NCBI GenBank assembly: GCA_018873245.2 | Contig: JAEMBT020000005.1 | Location: 4,078,001-4,142,000, forward strand | Source of the DNA: Archegozetes longisetosus | Lineage: Eukaryota; Arthropoda; Arachnida; Sarcoptiformes; Trhypochthoniidae | Direction: 5' to 3' | DNA: 64,000 nucleotides | Part shown: positions 50,144 through 63,760 of the stretch, in pieces | How positions within the stretch are numbered: the first letter of the stretch is position 1 | Layout: each line of letters opens with the position of its first letter | The notes under the pieces: generated by a model | Told to the model about the DNA's origin: nothing | The model's input: only the letters and a program-made list of their open reading frames with translations | Databases searched by the model: none | Position numbers and translations under genes: made by a program

Positions 50144-51483
50144 TGTTATTTTGCTATTAAATCCACTTTTCACAAAGAATATAAATATTATGGGTTATAA
50201 TTATTTTGTACACATTATTTTCAAGTTTAATATATCAAAATTATCGGTTCACATAAATGCTATCTTTTCTATAAGAGCCTGACTTGAACTTAATTTTCTG
50301 AAAATTTTCCCTATTATTCGCTGATCTTTATAAAGCTTAAGGCTGTTCGCACTGTTAAAATACTTTTCGGACTCATCTTTTATATGGTTCACTGTTGACT
50401 GTGCCAACACATTATTATCAGCTATTATTATATAAGCTTAACTTATTTAATAAGTCTCCACTACTTATTATCGGACCTGACTCTTCCAACTTTTATTATA
50501 TATTGTCGGTCATTAGTGCCAATGAACTCCGTCAACGATGTCAAGTATTCAACAATTCAAGTATTAAAGAATGCATCAAATTCTGCTACACAACAAATAC
50601 TATCATATTATTATTTGCTACGTTTTTTCATTATTATTATTATAAAACGACTTTAGTTCCCGGATCTCTCTCATCTCTCTCTTTCTCTCCTTTTGCCATA
50701 TTGTGCTCTCCGTTATATCCAAAATCTTTATGATCCTAACTTTCAAACATGATTAAGAATATACTATTACTACTACTCTATAGTTATACTAAACTATAGG
50801 AAAGTGTATGAAAAGGTTGGCGCGAAATAAAAGTTGCCGAAAAGTTTTCAGCTTCAATGCACTCATATTGTACTGATTGGCGTATTAGGCATTTGGCTTT
50901 TGAAGTTTGATAAGAGGAAGCGCTAAATCTAACAATACCTAAATTTTACAAATTGCATAATCTTTTCGGCGGCTTTGCTTCACCTTCTATTTTAAGCTAT
51001 TTGGCCAAATAGTCTGGCCATTATTTCGTTAGGTGTCAAAAGTGCTTCCCTTTCTGACTACACATTCTTTGGACTAACTTCTTAAAAATGTTTCTTACTA
51101 TAGATTCTATGGATTGACTTGTTAGGGCTCTTTCAAACTGTAATTGTTCGGATTGACTTGTTAGGGGTCTCTAACTATAGATTTTGGGATTGACTCCTTA
51201 AGAGTTTATCTAAATTGTTGAGCAGTATTTCTGGCTGTCATTATGTAATTTGATATACAAAAGAAACTGGAAAACTATGTGATATTTTTTCAAAGCATTT
51301 TTATACTGTATTACTTTTTTACATTTCATGATTTTTATACACAAAATATAATCACTGTTTGTGCCATTCCATGTAAATTATTCTAATATAATAAAAATGG
51401 GAACATCAATAAAGACCATTATGTCCTAAACTTATTCGTATTTTTTATCTCTTCAACTTATTCGTACTTTTTATCTCTTCAAC
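50144..51483. other. Convergent spacer dysfusion / TRMT61A
   Basis: No gene recognised. A degenerate repeat of about 45 bp (GATTGACTTGTTAGGG, three copies) lies at about 51100-51205, and a 26-bp tandem array runs into the TRMT61A stop (51429-51494). The 112-codon frame at 50395-50733 has no recognisable similarity. Confidence 0.55.
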
Positions 51484-51494
51484 TTATTCGTATT
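51429..51494. repeat. TRMT61A: 26-bp tandem repeat overlapping the TRMT61A stop codon
   Basis: The unit is CTTATTCGTATTTTTTATCT + CTTCAA, about two and a half copies. The innermost copy (ATTCGTATTTTACTG) encodes the last residues VKYE and the stop on the minus strand, so the array appears to have grown from the end of the coding region into the 3' UTR. Confidence 0.75.
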
Positions 51495-54400
51495 TTACTG
51501 CAATCGTAAGAAAGCCCGTGTGACCTGCCGTTTGGTTGAGCGAATAGCATGTTATGTAATCTTTCTTTAAATCATCAGCCGTTCCTTCCTCTTTCGAACT
51601 GCTCTCAACTCTATACGAATCACTTTCAGCTTTCAGCTTTTTGGATAACTGTTCGTCAGATTTGGAACAAGATACAGGTTCAGAACTGGACACATCTTCT
51701 TGTTGACTTTCCTGAAAAGCAAATCAATTTAAATTGAAGTAAACAAAGTAAATGAAGTCAATTGAGTACCTTTATAGATGAGACAAAATGATATATGGGC
51801 ATTGATGTCTGTTTCACTTCATAAGGTCTCAAAACGCATTCGTAAGTGTCGATATCGAAGAAGTGATTTTGTTTTAAAGCTGCGCAAGTCTTTTGGACTT
51901 GCTCTATGCACGGAGAAAAGCAGCAAATCCTTCCGCCTCAAACAAAACAAAAAACAATAAACTCATAGAAAATTTATGTCATTGCTTATAGTCTGTTTAT
52001 CTCACACTAAATCTTACGCCAAGTCTTGCAAACAAGTGGCAAACGTTCTGTTAGACAAATACTAAACACTACTTACGCAACACATTAGGAAAAGATTAAG
52101 TTATCTCTTCATCTAAATTCCTAACATATTTGTCTAGTGCCGAATTTGTTCAGTTTTACGCTTTAATTGTTTATTATTATTTCCTCGTCGTTGAGGAAAA
52201 CTTTTCTGATATCAATTTCAGATTTTATGCCTCTCACTAATTAAAAGTCGAAATAATTGATCGTGAGGGCTGAATAAAAGGAAAAAATATGCTTAAAAAT
52301 ACGTCTGAGAGTAAAAAACTAAAGGATTTAAATTTTGAACCACTGATTCAGTGACATAAGCTATGTTACTACAGGTTTAGCAAAAGTAGTCTCAGACAAG
52401 TGAGTAAAACGAAAACTATCTTCACTTCTAAAACATTGAACATCAACTAATTCTTCTAATTACCTGCCATTCCATTGCGACTAACTTCTTAGTGAAACTT
52501 CTCGTCTAACTTACGCTAAGTTAAGTTTCGCTCACTAAACGTCACAACTCAATTTAAAAGAGTTAAAAGTGAAGGTTAAATAACTTTTGTGTTAAAGCGA
52601 AAGACAAATGAGAAAAATATTCAAAAAAAGAAAGCAAATTAAAGTAGTATTTGAGTGAAAAAGGGACTAAAAAAAGGGACTAAAGAATAGAAAGGGATCA
52701 GAAAGTGTTTCGAATAGAGAGTAAAGATAGAAATAAAGATGAAAATGGAAAATTGGAAGAGAGTTATTGCCCAAATCGAAAATCTGCTGTTGGAAAATGT
52801 GCCGCAAGGCATTTATTAGTTAAGTTGAGCTAAAGTGAACGGGTCTTGGGGTCACTTTCTAAGATCCTGGTTCGCATCGAACAGACCGTATGATATATTC
52901 TCGTCAGTCAAAATGTGAGACCACTATTTTCATATTTATACCCTTAGGCCTATTTAATTTGCCAAATCGATTCTACCAAATCTAAATTAATCTTCCGTCA
53001 AATTCCACTTTTATTTATTACTACTCTTTATTCCACTACTATTTTGTCTATATTTAAACCTATTATCAATTTTTGAATTTATTCAAACCATTTTAAATCG
53101 ACTTAACAGTGTTAAGAATGAGTACTTTCAACGCAAGTATTATAACAATTGCAACAAAGAGTGAACTGATCTTAATCAGATGATAAATTCATAGCAAATC
53201 ATAATAATCTTACAGGAAAGACCAAAATAAACAAAATAAAATGTCTTTTCAAAGTACTGGACTGGGAATGTTTGAAAATCAAATTGATAGTTTGTTAGTC
53301 ATAAACAGAGTGATATAAAGGTGTTCTACTAATGCCAAATGTATTTTAAGGTTGAAAAGAGTTCACACGTTTCCTTATCAGAACGAGAATTAGCATAAAG
53401 CAGATAAAAGAAAACAATCAATTTTGTCAGTTTATAATTATCTTAGATATAATCACTTGAAATAAGAAGAAAAATCGACTAAATTAGAATAAGATAATTT
53501 ACATAGAATTTGTTAAAACAATTCAGTTCAGTTCAACAGTTAGGATAGTTTTCCGTTTGGAGGAGAAGTTAGAATATTTTCCCATAGCATTATGACCTGA
53601 GACATATTTGTTAGAGATACCTAAACATTGGCATTTGCTTTCTCATAGGTTATCAAATCAGAAAGCGTGGGAGGAATGGAGAAGAGGTATAGTAGTAATA
53701 GTAAATAAGAATAAGAAGAATATGAAGCCTTTAGGATGGCTTCGAGCGATCAGGTGTTAGGGCTTATAGTAGATTTACTTCATATCATACACCCCTCAAG
53801 ATTATATGCCATAACGCTCAACATTACATCAAACTGAACTTTACTGTTTATGAATGCTTCAGGCCTTTTAACATAACTAAAGCTTATTATAATTTTATCG
53901 CTATACTATCTCACTCTTCTCTCTCTCTCACTCTTCTCTCTTCTCTACCTTCCTCATAGACTAACAGCTAATTAAACCAAATTGCATAGTATAGAGCGTG
54001 GGAAATATCATCTTAAATACAATCAAAACTATTTTCTACTATTTTTTAGAACTTCAACAATTGTTCTTCTTTAAACTTGCAACAAATGTGAGTACTTTTC
54101 TCGACTTAAGGTGTGTCATTGGCTATAGTCAGAAAAATAAATGGATTAGCAGTTTAATGATACGAATTTAGTAAAAAATGTGCGCTTCTCTCATATTGTG
54201 TTCAAACAGTCGTAGTTATTCCGCTAAACCATTCGTAGCCTAAGAACACGAACAAATAAAAATGTAAATGGTTTTGTTTGAGTTTAGGAGTCGTTTGATT
54301 TTGAACTGGTTCGGGCGAGAGGCAGAGGAAGAGGCAGAGGCAGACGCCAAAATTGTCTGTCATTATATGGCGTAAAAACAAAAGGTTAAATTTTGGCATT

Positions 54401-57400
54401 TATCAGTTACTTCTACAATCGATAATATTGCTATTGGGTATATCTCTAGTAGTTTTGTATATCTTTACCAGTTTTCAACCATTTAGTCAGAGGCGGTTCG
54501 CCGAGGCCTTACTTCAAATTTGTGTCACTCCACTCAGGGTTATTACGGGTCAAACGTTTTGGCCTTAACTTATAATTGCTCTCTAACCGATTGTATTAAC
54601 CAAACCATTCTTTTCTAACAAAATCAGACAAAATATAACTCATTTTTGAAGCCTTTGTTCGAAAATTTCAGTCACTAAATCATCCATTTAATGACAAGTT
54701 CACGTATTAAATCGCCTTTTCACGGAATGCATCACATAAACAAGTAAAAGTACTTCATTTAATAAAACATTTACAAATAACATCAATTACAGCAAAGTTC
54801 AGTCAAATTTGCTGTATTTTCCAGAATTTTGTTCCAAAATTGAGTCAAAATTGGGTAAAAAAATGAACGAAAAAAATGGCCAAAAGTTGAATTATGACTA
54901 AAATAAAATATAACATATAATTATTAGAAGTGATATATCGAAGAAAATAAACATTAAAATAAAGTGACCCAATTACAGAGAATGGATAAATGAAATAATT
55001 AGCTACAATTGTAAAAAGATCAGAAGTGAGTAGCAGTTCAAAAAGCATTTAAAAGCAATTCAATTAATTACAAGTTACATATTCAATAATCTTATAAACA
55101 GAGTGGCATCGAACACAAGTCTAGCCATCAAAGTAGAAGACACCCAACCATCGACTTTCACCCATCAATACATAGATTTGGTTACATCCCATTTTCTAAT
55201 TGCAAAGTTGACATAATAGCCTGGGGGCATATTAGTTGCTGTCAAGACACAAACCTATTACAGTTCTCAATACAATAGAAAACATACTAAAACATATACT
55301 AAGATGTATACTAAGACATATACGAAAACATAGCAAAGCATATGATAACATAGCATAAGATATGTTAACAAAAAGCAAATCTATTTCACTAAATAAGCTT
55401 TTATGCGGACAATCATTACTCACTGAATATAAGTTTCTCTTTTCGGCATACAGTCAATATTTTTTGTTTGCAATTATCATAGAAAACATGATATTTAATG
55501 GAAGAATCGACTGATAGCTCAAGTATAATTCTTAAAAGATATAGTCGTGATCTTTTGAAAGGTGTGCGTCGGCTCACTATAACAATATGAAATCAGTCTC
55601 TTTTGTTCAAAATGATATGTTTGCATGCGCTCCACAAAAGTATGCGGATCTACATCCATTTCAACTTATTTTTTAGATATTTCTTACTAATTCACCAACT
55701 GCTTCTGTAATCTTCTCTACCTAACTCAGTCCACTTTTGTCCCAAACTAAATTCTCTTGTTTTACAGTTAGACTTATGTCAAGTGTAACAAATACGCAAT
55801 TCACTACACATCAAAATCTCTTTGTTAGTTAATCTTATGCCTAAATTCACTATTTTCAATAACAATCTACACTGAATCACATCGTGTTTGAGATCATCGA
55901 ACTTGGGATCAAAACTAACTTTTGTTGATTGTTATTGCATTTGTAACTGAATGAGTGCGAAAAGAAATATCGATGAAAGCATGACAAATATAATAGAAAG
56001 CATATTCAATGGATGGCAATCGGGAGATATACTAATTCGAGTGAAATATAGTGTTACGAAAAGTTTCAAATACACTTTAAGACTGATGAGTAATGTGTTT
56101 ATTATTAAGTAGATGATTCCGGACTTGATAACAGAAGTTTTGAAATAGAACAATTAAAATTGCAATCATGCTTCAATTTGGTAATTCGTTAGCATAACTT
56201 TAGAAATGAGTCAGATATGGGATCGTAACAGTATTTTCGTATCATAAATGAATTTGATAAACGAATTTGGATGTTTGCGCAAGTTTGCTCTAACCTTATT
56301 ATGCAATGGCCCGAACAGAGAAATAAAGAAGACCAGCAAAGGAATCAAAATCACAAAATTCGTGGGCAGTGGGACGGACAGAATGGGTCACGATTTTGGT
56401 TGAGCTGTTCGTATCCTTAAGATGCGGTACATGCTCCTGATTATATACTCTGAATGTTTTACATCCCAAGCACAATATGTTACAGATCTGTACATTATCG
56501 CTATGTACAACTACAGTAGTAATACTCTATTCTTTTCTCTAATACTGTTTCATGTCTAACGTTTTTTGGATAAAATCTATTACTTTATTTTTAGAATATT
56601 TTCTTCTATAAAGCAATTATTATCAGGTATGAAATGATCTTTTCAAGTAATTTACAGTAAAATATATATTACATGTTGTAGAGAGATAACTAAAAATAAG
56701 TTATGTTTTACAACCTGAAGACAAAGATAAAAATAATGGTTATACCGAAAAAGAATAGCTATTAAACATGAAAGTTATCAATCTTTAGAAAAGATCATAT
56801 ATTTATCCATTATATCATATAATAAGTGTTAACGATGTTAGGGTTAATTCAGTTTTACATCTATGTAACCAAACAAATGAGAATATAAACCTTTACAAAA
56901 ATGTAATGCTAATCATACTAATCGTATTCTTATACTAATCGTATTCTTATACTAATCATATTCTTATATACATCACGAAACTTATTCAATACATTCTAAT
57001 TTACTTCCTTCCAGCAACTCATATAAAATATATCCAAAAACCTAATATTAGAGTCGACAAAATCGTGAATAGATAAAACATTATCAGACATTATCGGAAA
57101 TATAATTTGGTTGTAATGTATTCCAACGTTTATTATATAATACTTTTCATGCTAAGAAGAGTGATCTATGTTTTTAATCCCAACTGAACCTCTACTACTA
57201 AATCATACTTTATGATACATTCAATATCAATTATGTCTATTAACTTAATGTACCTAACTATTCTTAAATCTTCTTTCTATACTATGTCTTGTCTTCTCTT
57301 TTTTAACTTTTCCTTTAATATCTAATGTGCATTTCAGTCATATTTATACGATTAGTTCATCGAAAATCTCTAAATACTGGTAAAAATGGTTTTGATACTA

Positions 57401-60400
57401 AACCTAAAACTATATATGCTGAACAGTTAGAAAGTGGTGGACTTTGAAATAAGGCAAAGTAATCTATTTGGCGCAACAGGTGCACTAAGATTGAAACAAT
57501 TTCTAGCTTTTTATAGATCCCTTTGTATTTGAATAACATTACTTTGAATAACGTTTTGACTTTTAATTCACTCGTGCTTATATAAATGGCTTATTCAATA
57601 AAAACAGCATTAGAATATTGCGTATAAGTAAAAAGTTTAACTTTAGTAACCAACAGATGAAGTCATTGCGAGTTATTCAAAGTTATTTCCAGTAACTCAA
57701 CAATCACTTCGGTTTAATAGTGAACATTGTCTCAATAGAAATTGCTTATAGAAATTCGAAAATACAATTAATCTTATTAGAAAATGCATTCAAATAACAG
57801 TAAATCAACAAAAACATTCGACAAACAATGAATCAATTCATTCTGAAGTTAGCATTCAATGTGTAGGACTTGAAGGATGGCTATGAGAAAGACGGCTAAA
57901 TAGGAAGAATCATAAGCATTAGATTTGGAAAAAGTGAAGCAGTAATCAAGTGAAGCTGAAGCTAACCAAAAACATTGAGTAAAAGACTAAATAAAGAATG
58001 CTTTAAAATATTGCTAATCGTGATCTACTATTTTTAATTATTAATCATTTGTTTGAGTTGAATCAAGGCTTTTATTCGAAGCTTATCAATAATTGTCATT
58101 CAAACCTTGACATTAAATTAGTTTGAAATTCAAATTGATTCAAATCGATACCAAACTTTGCCAAATGATTCAGACATTGGGACGATTATCGGTTTAAGAT
58201 AAACAAATTAAATACACTAAAAGCAATTAAGTTGTTATGAAAAATATGAGAACAATTCTAATAGATTTTTACTTATAAGATGATAATTGGCACAGAGTTT
58301 TATCAAATTCAAGCCTTAAACTGTCCCAACTAACGATTTAAGTTAAGATAATTAATTGAGTTCATTAAATTAATATTAAATTATTGAACAATTTATAAAA
58401 TATGAGATCAAAAGAAAATGCATTTCCTAAGTTTTATACTACAGGTTCGAAATATGGCTTTAAAACGAACAAAACTATATTCTCAACAGTTTGAGATACC
58501 AGGCAAATACCTAACAGCTATAAAATAATCTAAATTTTATTCAATGCAGATTAGTCTTACTTTACAGTTATAATTATCTAATCATTTCAATTATAGCGTT
58601 AAAAGTTTGGCGAGAAATCTAATTTCAAATTTATTGACTAGTTTTCAAATTGAAATCAATTGATATTTCAAATTAAAATACAGTCAAACTTAATAAAACA
58701 TCTAATTGTCTATCGTAATAGCACCCAAATACATCAATTTTGTTGATTGCCATAGCACAAAGTTTAATATTTTCTTTCTATATCATATCTGAGACCTTAA
58801 ACACTTTTCTAATATTAACTCCATACCAATTACAATTGTAAGCTTTTTTCTTCTTCAAATTGCTGCTCAATAGCAATAATGACTTATTTTAGAATTGCAA
58901 GAAAGAGTTTCAATTGATACGAACAGTTTAGAAAACTTGACTAACATTATAAAACAATTATTATTTTGAAGCATTCAAAACAAATTTACAAAACTTGTGA
59001 TTAAGGAGCAATTGAAAAGAAAGAAAATAAGTTTTAAAAAGAGTAATGTCATGAAAAGTGGTAATTATAGAAGTAGTTTAAAGGAAAAAGTAGTTATATA
59101 TTATATAAATTTGATGCAATTTTCAACAACATTTAGTAATATTTCTATCAAACCAATCAAGATCTAATCAGTTTATAAAATATATTTATCATCAAAGCCT
59201 ACGCTAATACATTGCAAACTATCAAATGAGTAAAAGTGCGGATAAAGTTTAGACAGAAGTATGAAAAGCTATGAAAAGCTACATAAAGACTATGTATTTA
59301 GATGTCGAGACGATTAATGAATATTAAAAATTCACGTTAAACTTAATAAACTTAGAAGACAGAAATCATTTATGTAATAAATCGAGAAGTAATACTAAAA
59401 CATCAAAAGGTATGTATTTGTACTGATAATTAATGAAAGGATTGATTTAGACACGATTTGGGATAAAAAGAAACAATAAAGTGTTCACGAGATTGCCTCC
59501 GGCCGACTCTCAATACAGTCATATATAGATCTAACTATTTGTTTCTCTTTCCGATACTTACAAACCTGTTTCTTTACGACTAAACCACCACTTTTTAGTC
59601 AACTTATACTAAAAGGTTAGAGTATTGCCACCTCTCAGGCCCTGATATAAACTTCTTTTCAAACTTCTTCTTCTACTACTACTTCAGCCAAAACTCATTG
59701 CAAGACTTGGGTGACAAACAATTGCTCAAATGACGAAAACTTTTTACTAACACTTATTAAAGTACTAAAACTTAATCATTATAATTATGTGATTGAAATT
59801 AATGCTTACCATTACTCTTAAGCGCCTCTTTAGCTGATGAGATGGCAACCCAGGGATGTGGTAAATCCAAAAATAGTGCATCAAAATAATTAGTTCGATC
59901 GAAACCGTCGACACAAACATCTCTGTGTTGACATGTGATCACTTCACTTAATCCATGGCTGGCAAACTCTTGGTTAGCAACTGAAACTCTTTCTTCATGA
60001 AAGTCAAAAGTGAACAGATGACCATTTGGTGCGATAGTGCGAGCAATATAATGGGATAAAGAACCACTTCCAGTGCCGGTCTCACAAACAAGACTTCCAG
60101 GCTTAAGATCCAATTGAGCGACAATAAAACTACAATCAGTGGTATACAAGATTTGAGTTCTGTGAGGAAGAGTTAAAGTCCACAACTCAGGAGTTGAGTG
60201 CAATACATGAACCCATCCTTTGGCACAATGAATAACAGAGCCGTACTCTTTGCCAATGAGTTGGTCATGTTTAAGAGCCCCGTATTTGGTTTGGAAGACT
60301 TGACCACTAGTGATGAGAATCGGGTATATATTCTTCGGTCCCAAATAGACGAATGCTTTGTCTCCCTCTTCTACATAAGTCTTATATCTCTTGAAACTCA

Positions 60401-60401
60401 T
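51484..60401 (-). CDS. TRMT61A: tRNA (adenine58-N1)-methyltransferase catalytic subunit
   Basis: Exons on the minus strand are 60401-59810, 51936-51770 and 51711-51484, phase-consistent, giving 328 aa. Family features in order: an N-terminal beta domain (EGDKAFVYLGPKNIYPILIT), the signature KYGALKHDQLIGKEYGSVI, LPHRTQILYTTDCSFI, SAM-binding motif I (VCETGTGSGSLSHYIARTI), the motif II region (HLFTFDFHEERVSVA), FLDLPHPW, then GGRICCFSPCIEQVQKTC in exon 2 and NQTAGHTGFLTIAVK at the C-terminus. By family it binds SAM and, with TRMT6, methylates A58 in the T-loop of tRNAs, including initiator tRNA, in the nucleus. An acidic, Ser/Lys-rich insert (exon 3) precedes the conserved tail. The gene is head-to-head with the transglutaminase and has an unusually long 7.9-kb intron. 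Confidence 0.96.
55277..55375. repeat. ~12-bp tandem repeat ACATATACTAAG
   Basis: Degenerate units run from ACATACTAAAACATATACTA through AGACATATACGAAAACATAG to ATATGTTAAC. Confidence 0.75.
56917..56968. repeat. 17-bp tandem repeat TACTAATCGTATTCTTA
   Basis: Three to four copies: CATACTAATCGTATTCTTAT, ACTAATCGTATTCTTAT and ACTAATCATATTCTTAT. Confidence 0.85.
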
Positions 60402-62782
60402 AATTCCTCACCTATTCTTCCAAGTCGTGACCAAACTGGAGTCAAGTGTTCGTCTTTAGAGATCACGAGAAGATTCGAAGAGATGAGTTCATGTCGTTTA
60501 TGTCTCTCATGTTTTTTCGTGTATTTCATGCCCAAAAATCTAAACCAATTGAACGAATGGTTGCAACAAACATGTGTTTCTCTTAAGTCTATTTCATATC
60601 TAATATTCACGACTTTTCATGATTTGGTGTAACGCTTATGCGCTTATAATGTGTGAACATGTTGTCAACTATTCATACATTACGTCTAATTAATATTAAG
60701 ACTCTATTCACTGCTTATAACAATCGTGAACTTTACTAAACTTCAGGTCAAATATTCAAAGTAAAAGCAAAAAATTTTAATTTTCTATATATTGCAAATA
60801 TTTTAAACATCAAAGCTATCCACTTATTTTCAGGTAGTTTCAACTTATTACTGTTTTATTTATCAACTTTCAAATGCTCATCAAAGTTTTTGGTTGTTTT
60901 GTGCTACCAATAAAGTTATTCTATATTCACAATGTTTAAGCCATTCATCTCTTATGAATAGTCAGAAATTTTGAATTGTGAATTGTTTCATTTAGAAAAA
61001 TTAAAACCAAACAATTAGAGAGAGAGAGAGAGAGAGTTTAGTTTCATTAAAACAGTTTGACCGATGCTCAATTTGAATACCTGTATAATGAGTAACGATT
61101 TCACGAGATGGCAGTACTGAATTCTGAATATTTTAGCGCTCAAAACAGAGCATCAAAAGTTTGGCAATAGGCTATTCAAACTTTTGAAGGCTATGAAGCC
61201 CACGTTAGAGGCAATTGTATGTATCAATTAAGATAATCATACAAGTTTGAAATTAAATTTAACACTCAGTTTCTTTACGCTTACAAACTGATCGACTTAA
61301 TGCTTAATTCAGTTTAAATGAAAAGTGCTCATCTTTTTACTCAAAACTAGTGGTATAGCCTCTGGTATCTGTGCCTTCCCTTAATCAAATCTCTCTTACT
61401 TCACCTAAAAAGTTATATATCTCTGAATATGAAATTCTGTTGTTGAAGTAATCGCTACAAAACAAAGTAAAAATAGATTACAATTTAAGTTCAAGAATAG
61501 GCTTTAATCAAAAGTATATATTAATATTTTATCAAATTGAATATAATGTGTGGACCCCACTCAAAACTTTCTCGCCTCTCAAGTCATACATTGTATTTAG
61601 ATTTATGTGACAGTTGCATATTTCAGCTCAGGTTGAGTTTGGGTTTTTACATGATTCATAGAATGGACATTTCATTCTAATTTTCATAAATCACAAAAGT
61701 CAACAATTGATTCAATTCAGATAAGCTTTGTACCATTCGGCGCACTTTGCTTTCTCAGTGGAAATCACTTTCATATCATTTCCTGTTACTCATCGAAGTT
61801 TCAAAAATTGATGAATTGTTTCTAAAAAGAAATACTTGAATAACTTAATTAATTTGACGTTTTGAATAGACTTCTTAGAAGGCCTTGAAGAGAGAGTCAA
61901 TTGAAATACTTTCAATAGAATAATGTATGTTTCAAACAAATTAATTGATTTGAACAAGCTTTAATTACCAAAACAAATGAATAGATAGTTGAATTCTTTT
62001 AATAAAAGTTTAGATGGACTTATCTTCATCCAATGCTTATACTGCATGTAGAACTAAATTTCAGTCCTAAGGCTCTTTAGTGCTGATTTTTCTAATAGAT
62101 TTAAAATTACTTTTCATGCATTCAAACTAAATAGAGTTTTTCATTGAATAGTAAAATAATTAAGTTTCCTTATATTGAATTGACAGTAAGATTTATGCAA
62201 ATAAAATGATAATGGCATCATTATATCGAATCAAGCTGTACTTAAATCTCACTGATTATAAAAATTTAAGCTACTTTTACATGAAAAGTTGTTTATAAAG
62301 GGAGAAATGCATTTTTAAGTATGATAATAATTAAGAAGAAATTTTCTGAATATGGTATTTAGAGTAAAGCTTCACAAAATCATCCTACGTTATTTACACC
62401 TACTATTTAGCTAAGAATGGAAGACCAGAGTAATGATGGATCTTAAAAGGCATCCGTTTTTGTTGATAAATTAGGAATAAGTTGGCGTCAATATAAAGAG
62501 GTGGCTTGTTAAAATAACTAGTTTTACTCTAAATAATGCACGGAATAGCGAACCCAAGGTCTTCTTAATAGAATAATATGATAACATGTTAATTGCGAAT
62601 CAACTACTTAACGTTCGTGCCATTCCGTACGCCTTAGCCATGGCATCGATTGTTATGTAAAACTATCAGGCAAGATTCTATCAACAGGTGGTTAACTTTT
62701 GTCTGATTTGCGCGATTTTCACTCATTTTGATTTAGACAAGACCAGATGTTCCGGAGAAGTCGGCATCGATTCAGGTGCAGA
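60402..62782. promoter_or_regulatory. Divergent spacer TRMT61A / transglutaminase
   Basis: This is 2.4 kb between divergent start codons. It holds a (GA)n run at about 61017-61036 and an imperfect inverted repeat (GCACGGAATAGCGAAC near 62538, GTTCGTGCCATTCCGTAC near 62613). A TTTTGATTTAG sequence ending at about 62737 could be the acceptor of a 5' UTR intron of the transglutaminase. Otherwise I see nothing. Confidence 0.45.
61017..61036. repeat. (GA)n microsatellite
   Basis: About ten AG units in the TRMT61A-transglutaminase spacer. Confidence 0.9.
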
Positions 62783-63760
62783 ATGGGTAATTGCTTCTCG
62801 TGGCTTAGGCCCAATAGGGCCAGATTTAATCTTAATAATAGATATCGCGAAGATAATATTATTGTTACAACTGATATAAGTAAGAAAGCTTTTCTTTCAT
62901 TTACACCATTATTTTTAGAAGCCTTCTATAATTGATTGGCATTAAACTTAATTTTAGATAACTTTTTTATCCATATTTTATTGCAAATGATTTTAAGATT
63001 TTTGCTTTTTTATAATCAGAGTCAGATGCACTTGTTGTACGTAAAGTAGACTTTCTTATAGAAAATAACTCGTGGGAGCACAAAACTGAAAAGTTTGCTC
63101 TGTCTAAAAAATCAGTCGGTGCGCGACTTATTGTGAGACGTGGATCACCTTTCGAGATTAAGCTGACATTTCAACGCACTTATATCAAAGGAGACGATAT
63201 CATTAATTTTGTCTTCACTGTTAGCGGTATGCATTCGTCTAAAACTTGACTCAGTTGTTAAGTTACAAATTATTGATTTTATTGGTTCTAATTGGTTAGA
63301 TGCTGAGAATCCAAGTCATGGTCAAAACACTCGCGTAACCATTCCAGTAATCGATGACCGCAACACATCCAATGTGTCAATAGTACTGGAAGACTCGTGG
63401 AACGCGCGAGTTCTTAAGGTTGAAGACAATGTTGTGACTTTTGAGATAACATCATCGCCAACAGCAATCATTGGCGAATACAAAATAAGTGTTGAAACGA
63501 AATCTTTGAGTAGAAGAAGTCGTTCGCTACAGAACAACTTAATTAAAGAGCCGATATTTATTTTATTTAATCCGTGGAATAAGAGTAAGTATTTAGGGTC
63601 TAAAAGTGGACTTTTATTCAAAAGTAAAAACTTTCTTATAGAGGATTCAGTGTATATGAGAGATAGAGATGCAAAAGAAGAATATGTTCTCAATGAAAGT
63701 GGTATTATATGGAGAGGAACTCACGAGAAGATGAAGCCAACACCATGGAACTTTGCTCAG
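62783..63760 (+). CDS. Transglutaminase, N-terminal part (runs off the window)
   Basis: Exons 62783-62879, 63020-63226, 63300-63584 and 63642-63760 are phase-consistent and encode about 236 residues. They cover the N-terminal beta-sandwich of animal transglutaminases: VRKVDFLIENNSWEHKTEKF, LIVRRGSPFEIKLTFQRTY, PSHGQNTRVTIPV, SSPTAIIGEYKISVETKS, PIFILFNPWNK, YVLNESGIIWRGT and TPWNFAQ. By family the enzyme forms calcium-dependent glutamyl-lysine cross-links; the catalytic Cys/His/Asp core lies beyond the window. The chosen ATG (62783) starts MGNCFSWLRPN, a good N-myristoylation motif with an adjacent Cys, as in membrane-bound annulin-type enzymes. An in-frame ATG 36 bp upstream (62747) would add MFRRSRHRFRCR and bury that motif. 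It is head-to-head with TRMT61A. Confidence 0.92.

Larger units (their letters stand above)
51937..59809 (-). other. TRMT61A: 7.9-kb intron 1 of TRMT61A
   Basis: This is the longest intron in the window. It is AT-rich with no recognised nested gene. It contains TCTCTCTC-rich tracts at about 53905-53950, a GAGGCAGAGGAAGAGGCAGA stretch at about 54315-54345, and tandem arrays at 55277-55375 and 56917-56968. Open frames of 60-73 codons inside it look random. Confidence 0.6.

Noticed and set aside
50395..50733. 112-codon open frame between dysfusion and TRMT61A
   Set aside because: Composition is Tyr/Leu/Ser-rich as expected from AT-rich DNA and nothing resembles a known family.
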